From assembly GCA_013396995.1 (NCBI GenBank), contig VWZP01001604.1:212283-276282 (forward strand): a DNA stretch of 64,000 nt, in the 5' to 3' direction. Position 1 is the first letter of the stretch; each line of letters opens with the position of its first letter. A model generated the notes under the pieces. That model did not search any database, had not been told where the DNA came from, and saw only the letters and a list, made by a program, of their open reading frames with translations. The position numbers were made by a program, and so were the translations under genes. Below, one piece after another: positions 61,621 through 64,000 of the stretch. Source of the stretch: Dicaeum eximium (lineage: Eukaryota; Chordata; Aves; Passeriformes; Dicaeidae).

Positions 61621-64000
61621 TGTGAAATAGATCAGAAGGAATATAGCAATCTAATATTTAATGAAGATGGGACTTTATGTTTTAATAAAGCACTGAAGAA
61701 AGGTCACAGCTCTGGAGTTGCCCTGTAGTGAGTGGGTAAAGAGAATGAAGGCTTTCAAGGTTAAGGGCTGTCTTGGCACAAGTGTCATATCACCCTGTAC
61801 CATTTTTGGTCCTAGACTATAAAAGTACTGTGATGTCAGTATTTATGTAGGACAGCAAAGCACATATAAGATCACATCACATTCATATAGCTGATTAGTA
61901 ATAAATCAGAAGAGAAAAAAAAAGAGTTGTCATAGTCACTTCAGCTTTTCCCAGTCTAAAGCTGATAGAATATTTTAAAGAATTTTTTTTGTTTGTTTTA
62001 AGAAAAGAAAAATCATCTAATGCTGCTAAAACTTTGCCATTTGGCAGGCTGGCTGATCCAAGGTACACTCAGCTATGACAGCTTCTCAGCAAACACCACA
62101 AATGGCTTGTTAGCTGAAGATGGAAGGATATTTAATATCTTGGGTTTTTTTAAGAACTAACAAGACCCTGAGACAATGCATAGATATCAGTACACAGAAC
62201 AAATACAGCAATGTATAGATCCATCCTTCTTTGCATACTTTGATATTTAGATAGTTTGCACAGGATTTCATCTCAGATCTGAAAAATGGCTTCTGAATGA
62301 GTCTAAATTTAAATGCAGAACAATATGAACAGTAAAGCTCTCTTTCAAAAGACTTATTTATTAGGGAGAATGGAACAAAATGATTCATCATCTTACCACA
62401 AACAGAGCTGCAAAAGTGAGCTGTTGGAATGCTCAGTGAAGAAGACACTCTGAAGCACAACTGCAGAACTACAAAATATAGTATGGAGAATGTGTGGTAT
62501 CAGGAACTCAGTGAGCAGATTAGGGCCATCAAGTTGCATTAAAAAAAAAAAAGAAAAAAAGTTATTTGTAGCATGCATTTACTGTAGCTTGGTTTTCCCC
62601 ATCAGTGAATGCCTCTAGAGGTAGCTTCCTAGGGAAGTTCTGTAGGGACCAAAGGACTCTCACAACCTTCTTTAATACAGGTCCCTGCATCTGTGTCTTC
62701 TGGAGCTCTACAAGCCTGGATATATTGCTCACTTTAAACAGCTGCTCTGTTCCAAGTGTCTGTCAAGATGCTTTCAAATATTTTTTTTTTTTGTGCTTTT
62801 AAATCCCTTAACATAAAAAAGACCTGGACACATTCTCTACTATTAATAATAGGAAGATGGAATGCTTCTTGTATAAAGTTGTCTTTTTTCTTTTTTAAGC
62901 TGGCTTTCTGTGTTTCTTAGAAAAATATGTATTCTCTGAATGAAAATATCACCTGATACAGGAGACTGCCCCAATTAGGGAATTTAACTATTAGAATGCA
63001 CATCATTCATGACACAGTATACTTGGCATTTATAAGCGTTATGCACCAGTTTAAAATGACAGCAGACTCGTGTCCAGAAGTTCTACTACAGCCAAAAGTT
63101 TTGATTTTCTCCTAGAAAGCATCTTGCCAAGTACTTGTGTTGCTGACATTTTCCAAGGTGGTTTCTGATTTTGCTTATTTTATTCTCATGAGTCCAATTG
63201 TCCAAGCCACTCTTCATCCCTCCTTACAACTGCTCCTCACTGGTGATCTGCACATGCAAACATGGGCCTCAACGTGCCCATAGCAAGAAAATTTCACAAG
63301 TAGACAACTGAAAGTACAATTATGTTAAAGCAAATAAACTGCCACACAGACAAAAATGGTTATATTGTCAAAAGTTCTGAAACTATTTGTTTGATTTCCA
63401 GAGCTGATTGGCTAACATATATTAACCATCCTTGGGAAGATATTTGTGTTATAAGTCCAAGGTATTGATATCATTCTGATAGCCGAGTGACGACATTGCA
63501 ATAAATTTTTGCAGTTACAGACTTTAAATACAGAATGGCAAACAGGCAAATGTCCCTGAGGGGCTTTTAAGAAGCAGAAATCTTAATGAGCTCATCACTT
63601 ACAAAAACTGAATACCTGCCTGGGGACAGGCACTGTGAATGGTAGAGCAATCATGTGGTTATGTTTCTCTTCAAGCTTAGCATCCAGCTAAGCTCATCTT
63701 GTGTCTGCTCTTGCACAATGCAACGTGCACTGAAGCAAGACTGAGCTATATAGGTTATATTAACCCAAGGTGATTTTTTGTTTTCTAGTCATTCCTGTAA
63801 AGGATGAGAATGAACCCTCTTCAAACAAAACAGGTGTGCTTGTTTCAGTTCGAAACCAGGCAGAAACACTAATTTTGTGTAGTGGTTTAGTTTGCTAATT
63901 TTGAATTTTCTCTAATTTCAATCAAATTGAAATTTTTCCAGTTAAATGCACTACTAAATGTGGTGGGTTTTTTGGTGTTGGTCTTGCTGACGAAGAGGAG
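61621..64000. other. Intergenic, nothing recognised
   Basis: AT-rich sequence with short A and T runs (for example 62539-62560 and 62780-62791). I see no exon of a neighbouring gene before the window ends. Confidence 0.75.

Noticed and set aside
50771..64000. Exons of a SULT1C-family gene, the neighbour of SLC5A7 in mammals
   Set aside because: I could not find any sulfotransferase-like exon in this stretch. The neighbour, if kept in birds, lies beyond the window.
1..64000. tRNA, rRNA, snRNA or CRISPR features
   Set aside because: None was recognisable by reading. A tRNAscan-SE or Infernal run would be needed to exclude small RNA genes formally.

Overview
The window is nuclear DNA from a bird. 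It is AT-rich and carries several fragments of CR1 LINEs with the avian 3' end (a ttccaaccca motif followed by an attctatgattct-type tail), plus at least one LTR of a type I associate with passerines. Its only recognisable gene is a complete, intact vertebrate SLC5A7, the sodium- and chloride-dependent high-affinity choline transporter CHT1. I see no prokaryotic features, no CRISPR array, no tRNA or rRNA and no second protein-coding gene.

Layout. 1-25000 is intergenic. It holds two CR1 fragments (about 4453-4580 and 5699-5956), a small minus-strand CR1 piece (22461-22560), several microsatellites, and two stretches (7169-11158 and 11949-15775) where the sequence appears twice with single n characters or an N run at the joins. 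Both doubled stretches look like failed gap filling, not real duplications. A CpG-rich block with a TATA-like box (about 25020-25420) is the probable SLC5A7 promoter and first, non-coding exon. It contains another single-n gap at 25337.

26056-47425 is the SLC5A7 coding region: eight exons on the + strand, all with GT-AG introns and consistent phases, giving 578 residues with no frameshift or internal stop. Residues known to matter in the human protein are present at the same numbers: Ile89, the N-glycosylation site at Asn301, Asp349, and the Leu531-Val532 endocytosis motif. The introns carry a nested insertion (minus-strand CR1, split by a probable solo LTR, abutting a plus-strand CR1, 30153-31445), a CR1 ORF2 remnant (37690-38165), a solo LTR with a 6-bp target duplication (39899-40315) and a CR1 3' end (45018-45406).

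47426 to about 50770 (possibly 51140) is the likely 3' untranslated region, with several AATAAA signals. 51140-64000 is intergenic apart from a degenerate 1.7-kb CR1 copy (about 59930-61620).

The gene works alone here: CHT1 takes choline back into cholinergic nerve endings for acetylcholine synthesis. I found no previously undescribed biological system. The most useful observations are the assembly artefacts, the gap inside the promoter, the nested transposon insertions, and a few unexplained GC-rich blocks.
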